In this document: in pieces, positions 11,130 through 23,430 of the stretch
How positions within the stretch are numbered: the first letter of the stretch is position 1
How the letters are laid out: each line of letters starts with the position of its first letter
Source: Chondrus crispus
Taxonomy: Eukaryota > Rhodophyta > Florideophyceae > Gigartinales > Gigartinaceae
Direction: 5' to 3'
Assembly: GCF_000350225.1 (NCBI RefSeq)
Contig: NW_005179113.1
Location: 62,001-126,000, forward strand
DNA length: 64,000 bases
Translations under genes and position numbers: made by a program
Notes under the pieces: generated by a model
The model's input: only the letters and a program-made list of their open reading frames with translations
Database searches by the model: none
Told to the model about the DNA's origin: nothing

Positions 11130-14100
11130 CTACCCCGCTCGCGCGTGCGCGACTTGCGGCGGCAAGAGTAATTTCTTCCTTCGGAAATACGTGACGGCCG
11201 CACTGCGGGGCAATTGCTCAATGGGCTCCCACGTCGCGTCCTCGGGCGCATAACCGTACCATTCCACCTTGACAATCAAATTACCATTTTGATAATCGTG
11301 GTCGACGACCCGGTCGATTACATATTCCGTGTTCTCTGTTTCCTCTCCTTTCTCTGAACTGTTTCCTTCCCCCTTCTGAAGATCTTCCAACTCGTCCTCT
11401 TCTCTGGACGTTCCGAGCTCGCGTAGGTTCGGAGGTGTCTCCGCTGTCGGCGTTTGACCAACTAAATTATCCTGGTCCCCCGTCGTAGGCGCACGGGTGT
11501 GAGGACGTTCCTCGTCCTCCGTTGCCTCTCCTTCTTCGTTTAACTCCGGCTCTCCCAGGAACTGTAGCGCTTGACGTAGGCCGGTTATCGGCGCATGGTC
11601 CATTGGGCTTGGGGCTAATTCCACCCTGTCTTGCGATACGCGTTCCTCCTGATCGCCAATGGCAATGACTACCGTATGTTGATCCGATCTTCTGACCTGA
11701 TAAGGCCCTGTAGCGACTTGTGCGAGCTTATGTTTCGGTTCGCTAGCCGTGCCCTGCTCCTTCCGGAGGAACACGTAGGACCCTGGTGGGATCTCGTATT
11801 GCGGCTTGCGAAGGCGTGCGTCGAAATTTCGCTTGTACCGGGCTTGTTCCTTTCGCAAACTCCTATCAGCGATTCGCATTAGACTCTCCAACCACGACTG
11901 CCATTTCAGGTAGTATGCTCGTGACGAGCTGAAGTTCTCCAAAGTTGGTTGCGCTCGTAACGCAATGTTTCTCGGCGCCCGAGCCAACACCAGCTCGAAG
12001 GGCGCAATGTTCGAAGTTCGATGAACTTGTGTGTTGTAGGCCAACGTCACAGCGTCGCTAAATAAGTCCCAGTCCTTGGGATGCTCTCCAACGTATTTTC
12101 GCAACGCGGAAGTCAGCGTGCGGTTACATCTCTCAACTTGGCCGTTGGCTTGCGGGTGGTACGTAGTCGTGAACACATTGCGTATGCCAAGAATTCAGCA
12201 GACATTCTGAAAGAACCGGGCCGTGAACTGTGTTCCATTGTCGGACAGCAGCTTGACCGGCGGTCCGTACACGAATACCCAATGGTGAACGAAGGCTTGT
12301 GCGATGTGCGCAGCTGATATCTTCTTCAACGGTACGGTCCGTACCAGTTTCGAGTATCGATCGCTGATCACGAGAATATACCGATTTCCTCGCTTAGTTG
12401 TAATTAGCTCGCCGAGGACGTCGATGGCGACAAATTCCAGCGGCGCTTTGGGCGTGAACAGCTTCATTTCCTTCGTGTTTTTCTTAACTTCACCCTTTCC
12501 CGCGCACATGCGGCGCAATTCTTCGCGACTGCATAGCAGTCTAGGGCCATCGTAGGCCAATAAAAATATCTTCTCAAAGTCTTGTAAAGTTTCCTGCCTC
12601 CCGGGTGGCCTGCCCATTTTGCGTAGTGGCTCAACCCTAGGACGCGGTCCCTTAACGATTGTGGTATTACCACTTGTACAAACTCTGCCGCGGTACGGCA
12701 TAGAGTTCCTTCGAGTTCCTCGGTCTCCGTGCTGAACGTTCTCACCTTTCCGGCGTCCATTTCTTCCTTGATGCGGTTGCAGAAGGGGTCGACGGCTTGC
12801 TCGCGAATGAACTCCTCCGGAGTGACAGCTTGGAATTGATCGAGGCGATCAGGGGCGGTCCCCTCCTCAAGAGCGAGGATGTCGTCTGCCGCGTCAATAC
12901 TTTCCTCGTTTTCCACTGTACCCTCGGTCGGTTCGGCCATAAAGCAAGGGATTTCGTCGTCGATTTCGTCGACGGTTTCTCCTGCGGTTGGCAACCTTGA
13001 CAAAGCGTCCGCCTGGCTGTTCGCCTTACCCTTTTTGTACTTGATTTCAAAATCGAATTTCGAGAGGCGGAGCCTCCATCGGATTAATCTCCCGCTGGGG
13101 TCGGTTACGTTCATCAACCACCTCAATGAGGCATGGTCGGTATGCACGACGAAGTGCTCGCCATATAGATATGGTCTTAAGGTCTGTACGGCCCAAATTA
13201 CCGCTAGACATTCTTTTTCTGATACAGAATAGTTTCTCTCGGCTGCGGCTAACGCTCTTGAAAAGAACCCGATGGGGTTGCGTTGCGCATCCGGGTGTGT
13301 TTGAAATAGTGCAGCGCCTATTTGGTAGTCGCTTGCATCGGTATCTACCGAGTAGGGTAGGTCTTTCTTCGGCAGCGCCAACACCGGCGGTGCCAAGATG
13401 GCGTCCTTGAGTTTATGAAAAGCTTTCTTGCACGGCTCGTCGAATCCTTCCAACTGGACCGGTTGTCCTTTCTTCAGTAGTTGGTTTAGAGGCCGCGCGA
13501 TTTTCGCATAATGCGGAACGAACCTGCGGTAGACATTGCAGAGTCCCAGGAAGCTCCTGAGCTGTGTCTGTGTTCGCGGGTACGGCACTTGTTCCAACGC
13601 GGCGGTTCGCGCGACATCGACTTCTAGCGTACCTGGGCGGACGACGTGGCCCAGGTACTTGATCTTTTCCACGAAAAAATCGCACTTGCGAAGCTTGAGC
13701 TTGACACCTGCCTTTTCCAATACGGAAAGTATTTCATCCACGTGCACGATGTGCTCCTACCACGACTTGCTAAAAATGATTATGTCGTCTAGATACACCA
13801 AACAGCATTTCCAACGGAACGGAGAGAGCAGGATATCCATTGCTCTCTGAAACGTCGCTGGCGCGTTAGTTAGCCCGATGGGCATTCTTGAGAAGCGATA
13901 CAGACCTGAGTGACACGAAAATGCGGTCTTGTCGCGGTCGCGCTCAGGGATAGGCATCTGCCGATATCCCGAAATCGCGTCCAACGCGGAGAAAACCTTG
14001 GCGTCACCAAGCGAGTCCAGGCACTCATCCATGCGCGGTAAGGGGTACGTGTCCTTCACCGTTACTGCGTTCAGCGTGCGGTAGTCTACGCAAAAACGCA

Positions 14101-15712
14101 TTGACCCATCCGGCTTTGGCACCAGCAACACGGGCGACGCCCATTCTGACTGCGCTGGTTCTATCACTCCTGCCTCCGACATCTTCTGCACCTCTGCATC
14201 TTCTACTTCGCGGGCTCTAGGTCCGGCCCGATACGGGGCTTGTGCGATGGGACGAGTCTCGGGGATCAACTCGATCCGATGGACTGTGGTATTAATTTCG
14301 CCAAGCGTCCCATCCCACATCCTTGAATACTTCTTCAACATCCGACGGAACCGCTCGCGCAGCCGTTCAGGCACGTGGCTCAGGTCGAGGTCCTCCACGT
14401 CCGGCGGTGGCGGCTCAATCCTGCGTTGCGGCTTCGTAGATGCCGACGCGGGGAGCTCTGCCGACCGTTCTTCTGGCTGGTTCTCGCGCGCTTGATCCAA
14501 CGGTTCGCCTCTTGTCTCGCCCGTAGGCGTCTTGGGGGAATTAGGAAAATTCTCCTTCTTCCTTTCTTGAATTCCGAGACGTTCACCAATGGTGGTTTTG
14601 CTCTCGAGCGCGGCTCTCGGGTGCGGTAATAATTCTGCCACCACTTGGCCTTTTTGCACCCTGACAGGGTACGTCCTAAAATTCGCAACGAGTGAACCAA
14701 ATGGCCTGTCAGGCTCAACCTGAACGACACCATTCGTGCACGTCAACCCGTGCCTTTCGTACAACGACGAGTACGGCTGAATCACAACCAAGCCCGCCCT
14801 CTTCGAGATGCATTCCACGGCGTGTTGCGTCCCTGGCTCGATAGTTGTGGCTCTTGCCACTTTTACCTTAGGGGAAATTCGCTCCCTCTTTCCATCATTC
14901 TCGTCCTCTCCCGCGACGAGATTCTTCTTCCCTTTTCTCGTCGAGAACCGCCTAACTATCGGAACCTCCGAGAAATCCGCCAACTCAACCGTTTTCTTCC
15001 TTGGATAAATTGCTTCCACAAACCGGTCACAGTAGTCCGCGCCTAGGATTAGCGGGACGGCTAGTTTTTCGCATACAATAAACTCGGCTGCGGCCACAAA
15101 TTTTCCAAGCCTCACAGGCATTCTAATTGTGCCGAGAATCCGAAGTGGCCTATTGTTCGCGTCGCCGATATCTTGGGTCGGTCCGTAGGACACTAGAGAT
15201 TCCATTCCAGCTGGGAGTTCCGATTTTCGCACAAGGTTTGGTCCCGCGCCGGTGTCTAAAACAGACAACACCCGGCTCATCAATCCAATTGTGGGTCCGA
15301 TGTCCGCGTAAACTTTGTAGTTTTTTCGCGCAAGGACCAAAATCTTCTCGGGACACCCCCTTCGCTTAACCCTGTACCAGGGTCTTCGAACTTCTTCCAG
15401 CGGATGATCTCGGGCTCGGCTCAAAATTTTCTTGACTTGAGCTGGTCCTTTGGGCTTATCCACCAATCCAACAACCTCCTCCTCGAGGCCTGAATTTTCC
15501 TTTAGAGACGGGGAACGGGGCTGAGCCTTGGGCACAGTACGTCGACCCTGTGCCTCTCGCGACTCATGCGAGATTCCCCTCTCTAGTTTTCCTGCCGCTG
15601 CGGGATCCTTCTCACATCCGACGGCGCGGGCCCCGCGGTGGGCCCTCTGAAGGGTTGGTTCGACCTCGGCGTTGAAGCACTCGGCGTGCTCGCCGTCTGC
15701 GAATCGAACCAA
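11130..15712 (-). pseudogene. Gypsy C pol region, with chromodomain
   Basis: Domains in order along the minus strand: an aspartic protease (VLDTGAGPNLV; later LGADYCDRF); reverse transcriptase (SEWASPVLLVPKPDGS, FCVDYRTLN, YLDDIIIF); RNase H (SVDTDASDYQIG, TDHASLRWL); the integrase zinc region and core (FVAIDVLGE, LLSDNGTQF, YHPQANGQVER); and a C-terminal chromodomain (YVIDRVVDH to VKVEWYGYAPEDATWEPIEQL). The chromodomain places it among the chromoviruses, whose chromodomain is known to direct insertion towards particular chromatin. The region is a fossil read in several frames (about three breaks). Confidence 0.92.
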
Positions 15713-17890
15713 TTCTTGACCTTCAGGTAACTCGTCGATGGTATCCCTAACCTCTCCATCGGAGACAACGCCTCATAATTTTCCAAAACTCGGTGCATTT
15801 CCCGGAGGGAAAGAATGCACGTTGGCGCGGCGTGCCCCTTTTCATAGCAATGATAGCACACCAGTCCGTGCGTCTTGACGGGATATTGCGGCCTAGGCCC
15901 TCCACGGGCCGGCGGCCTTCCTTGACGTTGCGGCCTTCCTATCCAGCCTGGCCTTCGAAACGTCGTACCCTTGTCTTCCATCGGAATGCGCGGCGCCGGC
16001 GTGTGGCCGCGCCCCGGAAACATCATCACGGGATCCGTGGGCTCTGAAAACGACTCCGTTGTGTATGCAGGCGTCGGTAAAGTTGACGACCCGCTGTCCC
16101 CGTAGTCCTCGTGTCCGTAGCCCTCCGATGGCTCAATGAACTCGCCTTCGGCTACTAACGCTCCTTCGTAGTGATTTTCGCTACTTCCATGCGCACAGCG
16201 CTCATCTGACGCGGACATGGACTCGGCTAAATGGACTGCGGCATGACTTTTGCGACTGGGATAAGAAGCCCTCGGCTTCTTCCCCGCCCTGAACGTCGAC
16301 GGCGTCTGAATCGTGACCTTCTTGGTCTTCTTGTCCTTAGAGCGGCTCGCCGAGCCATGCGCCTTCGCGTAATTCACTAGTCTCAAAAATGAAACGTCCC
16401 GATTGTCTTGCCGGTATTGAGATACCATCGGCTTGATACTCGAATCGAGTCTTTCAATAAACATCGTCGTCTGTTCTTCCATCGAATATACGTTTCCACA
16501 TCGGTTGCTTGCGTCCGTCAGACGGATATAAAATTCCATCTCGTCTTCAGACGGTCTTTGCTGAACTTCTCGCAATGCGAGCACGGCTTGACGGATCGCC
16601 TCGTCGGTTGCGAAACTCCTCAACAACCACTGTACGCCCTCTGGCCAAATGGATATCTTTCCGTGATGGGCCCCGGCCGTCTGAGACACCGAAGTGTACT
16701 GTCTCAAGGCGATGCCGCTTAAAAATTCAGGCAACAAGCGGATCGCTTGCCCCTCGTTCATTTCTTGAGTATCAAACTCTTGAACTAACTTTGCCAAGAA
16801 ATCCCAACACAAGGACCCCGTCCTCTCCTGTGAACGTGTTGTCCTTCTTCACCTTAGGCGGGATATCTCTCCTAATTTTTCGCACGGCGGTCCGCCGGGA
16901 ACTTGACAAATATGTCTGCGGGTTCCGCAAGCGGTACGTTCGGTACGAAAGTAACTTCTTGAAGAGGTAGTTGGTCGGATTCAGCTCCTCCAACTCCTCC
17001 CATCGCGGCCCGCGCCGCGTTGCCACATCTTCGGGCTCCGCGTCTTTGTCTCTCCGCGAGGCGGACGAAGTGACTCCGCCTCGTCTGGAGGAAATTTTCT
17101 TGCTTGACGAAATTCCGTTTCCGTCTTCTGAACGGCGTTCGGAATCGCCTGAATAGTTCGACGAACCGCCGTTACCCTTTTCGGAGGGACGAAGCGACTC
17201 CGACTGTGAGTCGCGGTTCTCCGGATCGTCACTACAGTGACCCTTGCTTGCACGTCGCTTGTCCTTCTTCGAGGGCTTCGACTTAGAACTCCGCTGCCGA
17301 GCGGGCTTGTCCTTCTTCGACCGACGGTCGCCCTCTCTACCCGAAGGGAGCGGTTCGTCGTCCGATCCTTGCGGAGCTTGATCGGCGGCCTGCTCGAGGT
17401 CCTTGAGACGTTGCGCGGCGCGATCGAATCGGTCATCGATGCTTGTTCTAAATTTTCCTAAGGACTCCAAGGCTTGATTCGCGTCGCGCCTCGCGTCCTT
17501 GACCGAAATTTTCAACGAGGCTAGGACCTCCGGCTCCAGACCGTCGGTTGCCTCACCTCGCTCCTTCTCGACGAGATCCACTCGAGCCGACAGCTCTCCC
17601 AAAACGGTGTGGAACTCGGATGCTTGCAACTCCAGTTGCTTCCGGACGAGGGCTAATTCAGCCTCGAGATTTTTTTTCGCTTCTTCGCGAATCTCGCTGC
17701 TCATCTTCTCCAACTTCTCGTCGAGGTCAGTCTTGTCGGCGGCTATCCCCGTAGGGGATTCTTGATCTCCGGGGTCCGTGGCCGTATTGGCCTGGCTCCG
17801 GGTGCGAGGACCCCTCGGGATCCTCGACCCTCGTGCCGATCCGGCTCTGCTCGCCCCGGGACCGACGTCCCCGGGTGCGCTTGTTGACAT
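15583..17890 (-). pseudogene. Gypsy C gag region
   Basis: The start (MSTSAPGDVGPGASRAG) lies just inside the primer site. The N-terminal third is a charged coiled-coil region (KLEKMSSEIREEAKKNLEAE), followed by a long Lys/Arg/Ser-rich disordered stretch. The capsid-like part contains LREVQQRPSEDEMEFYIRL, the usual form of retrotransposon Gag. The end carries one zinc knuckle (CYHCYEKGHAAPTC). It overlaps the start of pol in another frame. The family is known to use frameshifting or a fused frame there. Fossil, about one break. Confidence 0.85.
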
Positions 17891-18039
17891 CGCTCGTACG
17901 AGCGGACCTACGCAGCAAAAACGTTACAAACAAAAGAAAATAAAAAAAGAGTCCGGTACCCAGACCACTTTTGTAGAGTGTCTCCAGACCGAGACTGTCG
18001 TCGACAAAAATTCTAGGTCGGGTCTCCTGAACAGTAAAC

Positions 18040-18062
18040 AAAAATTCTAGGTCGAGAGACCA
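18040..18062 (-). promoter_or_regulatory. Primer-binding site of Gypsy C
   Basis: On the element's sense strand this reads TGGTCTCTCGACCTAG and onward, three bases from the LTR end. It begins TGG, as a complement of a tRNA CCA tail. The same block with slight changes stands next to the 5' LTRs of two other Gypsy elements in the window (19715-19732 and 28623-28640). A second partial copy lies at 18009-18030. Confidence 0.75.
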
Positions 18063-18066
18063 CTTT

Positions 18067-18931
18067 TGTAGTGCAATGCGCCTGTCGGGCAGAGACCGCG
18101 GTCCGATGGTCCAGCAAAAACAACAACAGCAACAAAAAGAAGAACTGCCGACGGCACAGCGCTACGGAGTGTCCGACTCTCCCTTCTCCGTTTAAACGAG
18201 CTTGCGACTCGTAGTAGCTCGGATACCTGATGCGGGGGGGGCACAGAGAAATAGCCCGGCCCGGGATCGGTGTGGTAGAGACTTGCAAAGAGATTTGCTC
18301 GACGAGTGTGGAGTGGGGCGCGTACGTAGGTACCCCGGTTCCACTGGGTTGTAAGGCCAATGCTCGTTGATCTTCTTCGACACCTTGTAACGCGACAAGG
18401 CCTTCGACGGGGGCGTCGAAACGCAGCCCGACGGGATGAAATGAAAGTAGCAGCGCTACGTCAACCGTGCCGCCCGATGGCTCGAAACACCTACACCGGT
18501 TCGGTCGCAACCGAGGCCGATGGCACCAACACAAGATAAGGGAAAAATAGGTAGAATTAGAGATAGAAAAGAATAGGGAAATAAAGGAAAAGGAAAGGGA
18601 ACCCCGAGCGATAGAGGATGCCGTAGGCTTAGGTAAAAGTGAGCGTCTTGATAGAGACGGACTTCGACCAAGGCGACATTCAACTCCGGCAACTCGGGTT
18701 GGTTTATTGACTTGTTCGGTCAAAGGGCTAAGTTATATAGAGCCCCGCCGGGGCGAGTACAGTAGCTCCCGGCTCTAGATTCTAAATCTAATTAGTAAAT
18801 AAAATTAAATAATTAAAATAATCGTGCGCTTCGTCGCACACGCGTGTCCCCCAACCCCGGACTACAGTATCCAATTTTTTTCCTTTTTCACTTCTTTCTT
18901 CCCCCCTACCCGAGACGGGTATTGCACTACA
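18067..18931 (-). repeat. 5' LTR of Gypsy C (865 bp)
   Basis: Same ends and sequence as the left LTR, but with one copy of the segment that is doubled there. Apart from that duplication the two differ at scattered sites, so the insertion is moderately old. The outer side (18932 onward) continues in another Gypsy element's gag. Confidence 0.9.
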
Positions 18932-19734
18932 AAATCACCTCCGAGGTGGATAGGTCTGGCGGAGGCTCCCTCGCCGGAGGTTCCGGCCGCGGTTCGCAAC
19001 GCCTGCGGATTGGCGGAGAATTGGGGAGCGGTCTCCATGAAAGGGACCCGTATCCCCGCGGCTTGCAGCGCCGGCATTGGTACGTTCAAAAAGAACTAGC
19101 TCCTATTCAACGGGGGTAACTCCTCAGCAGGAGGGAGAGTAGCTACTCCGACTGTAGTCGAAGGGATCACAGCAGCGATGGCTGGGGTTTGCCTCACCGA
19201 TCCGACCTGCGGGCCAGGCGACGGATCGGGGCGGTGCGTCTTCACGACGGCAAGCTCTTCACGGAGGGCAGCTGGCTTCTCTGTCACGGAAGCGATCTCT
19301 TCTTTCAGAGGGTTGGTCGCCTCATCGACTCTGGCAGATATATCCGCCTGCCAGGCAGTGGTTAATACGCCTTCAAGGATGGGGAGTCGGTCGCGTTCTC
19401 GCGCGGCTTGTACCTCGGCTCGTGCCGCGATAGTTTCCTCAATACAAGTCTTGAGGTTTTCTCGCGGAGCACCGACGGTTGCGCTGCGAGCTTCTCCGCT
19501 ACAGTATTGAGCGTGAATCTTTCGGCTTCTCGGCGAGTCTCGCGGCAACTCCGAGTGATACACGCCGCAACTGGCGGAGGCACGTCTCGAGGACGGGTCT
19601 CACCGGACGATTCGGACCCGGATACCATAGCCTTGAGCTTGTCGAAACTTGTTCAAACAGAGGAAGAGCACCTAGGACCAAAACGTTAAAGGGATAACGG
19701 ACACTCCGTAGACTTCGAGGTCGGGAGACCAAAA

Positions 19735-20463
19735 TGTCGTGCAATGAGGGGGAGGATTGGGAATCCCCCTCAGTCAGAGCACCGCGCGTTCGGGGCGCAG
19801 GGGATGATTCGGGAGACTACCCGTGGGGTAACCGGCACGAGGTCCGGGCGTCTAACGCAGTAGGGAAGTAAGGGAAAAAGTGGGAAAGCAGAGCCCAGGA
19901 GGGGCAGAGCGGTAGGGACAGCTGTCGCGCGGAGAGCCGGGTGTAGCGGGACGACGCGCGCGGTAGGGATAGGTGGGAATCGGGACGCAGATGGCTCGCA
20001 GGGTACCGTCGTAAAACGGGGACCGACGCGAGGCTACGACTCCGTTCCAGAAACCCGAGTTGTAGACCCAAAGCTTTGTGAGGATTTAATTAGGGTCGGA
20101 CGTCGACTATATAGGAGTCGACGTCGCGATATAATAATAATAATACTAATTAAATTAAGAGGCGCACGACACCCGTGACATGTGGTGGTGGGCCACGGGT
20201 ACACGTGGTTAATGGCACGGATAAACGTGAGGTATAACATGGGTACACGTGGGTAAATGGCACGATTAACGTGAGGGATAACACGGGTACACGTGGGTAG
20301 AACTGTCAGTACTTCGACAGGGCTCCATGGAGCTTACACCCGGCCACGGGCGGGGGATAGGGTACACGGTTACACGTGGTACATATATCACTTATGATAG
20401 TGAGGCATTACGCGTGTGCTACAGTACAGCACCGCGATTGCGCGGGGCGGTCAGTGCTCTACA
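19735..20463 (-). repeat. LTR of Gypsy F
   Basis: On the plus strand it starts TGTCGTGCAATG next to the primer site and probably ends GTGCTCTACA. The right edge is inferred from the TG...CA rule and from the start of the neighbouring Copia LTR, because no second copy is available for comparison. Confidence 0.55.
20197..20300. repeat. Tandem repeat inside LTR F
   Basis: Nearly three copies of a unit of about 45-50 bases: GGGTACACGTGG, then AATGGCACG, then AACGTGAGG and ATAAC. Each copy carries the palindrome CACGTG or a close form. Confidence 0.65.
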
Positions 20464-20464
20464 T

Positions 20465-22145
20465 TGAGTATCAGTGCACAACATTTTCTACACATTTCGA
20501 GTGACTGTAAAACATGGCCCTATGCATGCAATCGTTTCACACCTTACCAATCTGCATCCAGACATGACAGAATATATTCTTGCACAATGAACAACTTGGC
20601 ATCTCTCTATTTCCAACAACACAAAGTCCTGTCATATCTCAGTCCCCATACATGCCCTTGTTTCGTACCTTACGGATTTCGGTAGACACTGCCAGACAAC
20701 TATGACGGGTAGCAACAATGTGCATCCAGACTTTCTACACATCTCACGTGATATCCGATGTGAATCACACGAGTACTGTCATCAACTTGCATCCAACGGC
20801 GCACCGTAACGAGAGCACAGTACAACCTCGCATACTGACGAGAGTATAGTACAACGGCGCATGCTGATGCAAAAGTCGCATACAGCGTGACGTGTAAACT
20901 GAATACTCACGTAAGTACATGTCTCTCGTGAGAAATACTTGTTGTACTTTTAATTCACATGTACTGTACTCGGACACGCGCCGGACCATATGCAGGCGAC
21001 GTGTACAAGTGTACGTACACGCAGCAACCTGGCGACGTGTACATGTGTACACCGCACACAAGTGTCCAGCGCCAAGGCCATCCGTAATTACCCATTACAA
21101 CCATGGTGAACAACTTGAAACTGTAGCATAAACACCCCCCTGACGTAGAGGGGTGTATGCTTTAGCTCGACGTAGACCCTTAGGAGGGGGAGAAGACAGG
21201 GAGAACACACAGCTAACGAGACAGGGAAGGGAGCCCTGGTAGCGTGGTTGAACGGGACGGTCGGGGACGAGCGTACGCGCGGGCCGATCCACGCCTCGAC
21301 GCCCGGGAGCAGCGCTGGGTAACGTACCAGCGCTGACGGGCGGAGGCGGATCTAGGCTCGCTCGCGTACGCGTGTGTCCCCTACCCGCTTTCCTCCGTTT
21401 AACGCGCGCGAAGACCGATCGCGCGTGTTGGGTAAGCTGGAAGACGGACCTTGACGGTCGGTGGGTGACAAGTCCGTGCTTGTCCTCCACCGCCGCCGGT
21501 CCGCGCCATATTTAATGTACATAATAACCTATCATAATAGTACAGTACCGATGTACTGTAGCGACGTACTGTAGCGGTCGGTCGACACTGTAATACTGTC
21601 AGCCATCGGGGCTGACAGTACACGTGTGTGCACGGTCTTCCGTCCCGCGCGAACACGTGTACACGTGCGCCCCCTGTACTTCGGGGTACACGTGGTGGTA
21701 CTGTAGAGCATCGAGCCCTACAGTAACCGATCCGATTCTGAGTTGATCTAATCTAAAATAAAGCCCCAGGGGGGGTTATACTACAGAAACCCCCGAAATG
21801 ATGTATTTAAAACGTACACTGATCATTCAAGATATATCACCAGCATGACTGCATATAAGTGGACAATAACAGACCAATAGAATTGCGGCATTCGAACCGA
21901 CACCCAATAGATTTGCAGTATTGCCTGTGTAGCCCTATAACGGTTCGGGCCAAATGCAAAATTTCGGCATTTATGCAAATTTGCATAACTCTCCAAAAGT
22001 CCACTTTCGTTCCCAGAACCCCAAAATCTGAGAATTTACACGTGTCATGTGGTGATATGGGGTGAGGGTCCGGACCGTCAAGTCATGTACACGTGTCGCT
22101 CGATTTTGCACTTTCCAGATAACAGCATGTGGTCGCACATTTTCA
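20465..22145 (-). repeat. Copia-A solo LTR, split by another LTR
   Basis: It matches the LTR at 1723-2735 from TGAGTATCAGTGCAC to CACATTTTCA. It is interrupted at 21122-21785; without that insert it is about 1012 bp. No Copia internal sequence adjoins it, and the flanking 5-mers do not match. Confidence 0.85.
21122..21785. repeat. Solo LTR, family B (664 bp), in a Copia-A LTR
   Basis: It starts TGTAGCATAAACACCCCCC and ends GGTTATACTACA. It is flanked by the exact 5-bp duplication GAAAC (21117-21121 and 21786-21790), and the interrupted Copia sequence resumes correctly on the other side. The same family forms the LTR at 28642-32547 and the solo LTR at 61331-61952. Confidence 0.92.
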
Positions 22146-23430
22146 ATAAATGGCCCATACAATGGCCAAACATTCTTTCTCCGTCGTGGAGTAATTCCTT
22201 TCCGCCGACGAGAATGTCCGAGACCAGAACCCGACGGGGTATCTGTTACCATCCTCACGTTGCTGTAATAACGTGTCACCGAGTTGGGCGTCGGATGCAT
22301 CCGTGTCGAGGGAATACAGTAGCCCCAGTCGCGGTAGTCGCAGTATCGGCGAGGAAATCAGGCAAGTCTTCAGAGCTTCGAAGGCAGACCTGCGGTCTTC
22401 GTCCAGTTCGGGGAGCCGATCGGGCTCCCCCTTCTTGAGCATGGACGTCAACGGCGCCGCAATCTTTGGGAAGTGGTCGACGAACGACGTCGGTACACGT
22501 TACACATACCCAGAAACGAGCGAAGCTCGGTCTGGGTTCGTGGCGGCTTGGCCTCGGCCAGACCCGAGACATTCTTCGGGTGGACATGAAGTTCCCCGGG
22601 TCGAATGATGTGACCCAGGTACTCCACGGAGTCCTGAAAGAATTTACACTCGTTCAATTTCAGTGATAACCACTCTTGTTGTAACGCAGAGAGAATAATC
22701 TTGACATCCTTGATATGCGTTTCATAATCCTTCGAGAATATGATAATGTCATCTAGATAGATGAGGCAGCTCTTCCATCGGTATCTGGAGAGGAGAATGT
22801 CCAACATCTGTTGGAATGTGGCGGGCGCGTTCATTAGCCCGATCGGCATTCGGTTAAATTGATAAGTACTGGCATAACACGTGAACGTGGTTTTCGAACA
22901 GTCTTCTCCAGCAACGGAGATTTGCCAATAATCTGAGTTTCAATCTAGAGTTGTGAACACGTTCGCTTCGCCGAGCGAGTCCAGACACTCGTCCATCCGA
23001 GGAATCGGGTAAGTGTCCCGTACTGTCATCGCGTTCAAACGTCTGTAGTCGACGCAGAAACGGAGGGATCCATCCGGTTTGGGGATGAGAACCACCGGGG
23101 ACGCCCACTCTGATTGTGATCGGGAGATGACCCCGCTTGAGATCATCCCATCCACGGCGTGTTGTTCGGCTTGTCGAGTCCGTGGTCCAGCCCACTATGG
23201 CTGACATCGAAACGGCTTCGAGCCGGGGTTGAGTTTGATCCGGTGCTGCGTAGCCCGGACTTCCCCGAGATCGCCACTCCACATACGGGAGTACGGCGTA
23301 AGCATGGCACGTACTCGAGTGCGGAAATGCGACGGCAGATGTTGGAGGGAAACTGCGTCAACCTCTTGGGGTTCTTCCTTCGACGAAGCCGGGGGGAGCT
23401 TCACCCCCTTCTCAGAGGCCCCCAATCGTT
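22146..23430 (-). mobile_element. Gypsy 'E' fragment: part of pol
   Basis: Minus-strand Gypsy pol from just before the reverse transcriptase through part of RNase H: SEWASPVVLIPKPDGSLRF, FCVDYRRLN, YLDDIIIFSKDY, then LDTDASDAQLG and NYSTTEKECLAIVWAIY. The left edge meets a Copia-A LTR. The right edge (near 23430) meets a second Gypsy pol truncated in RNase H, so two different elements are joined head to tail. Fossil with several breaks; no LTR of its own is recognised. Confidence 0.8.

Larger units (their letters stand above)
4125..18931 (-). mobile_element. Gypsy chromovirus 'C', 14.8 kb, degraded
   Basis: This is a minus-strand Ty3/Gypsy element. The 5' LTR is at 18067-18931, a tRNA primer site at 18040-18062, then gag, pol (protease, RT, RNase H, integrase, C-terminal chromodomain), a long 3' region, a polypurine tract near 5147-5160 and the 3' LTR at 4125-5146. 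It is unusually long because about 6 kb lies between pol and the 3' LTR, including an antisense open frame. Coding parts are interrupted (about three or four breaks). The 5-bp flanks (GCAGG on the left, AAATC on the right) do not match, so the copy may have recombined after insertion. The right flank lies in another Gypsy element's gag. Confidence 0.88.
18932..20463 (-). mobile_element. Gypsy 'F' fragment: 5' LTR, primer site, start of gag
   Basis: On the minus strand the LTR (19735-20463) is followed by a primer site (TTTGGTCTCCCGACCT on the sense strand). The start of a Gag-like frame follows from about 19628, beginning MVSGSESSGETRP, with a charged coiled-coil stretch (EEIASVTEKPAALREELAVV). 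The element is cut off at 18931, where the 5' LTR of Gypsy C begins, so C probably inserted into it or recombined with it. Pol and the 3' LTR are not in the window. Confidence 0.7.

Noticed and set aside
11631-11882. Plus-strand frames across Gypsy C and B gag-pol
   Set aside because: They are antisense shadows of the retroelement genes.
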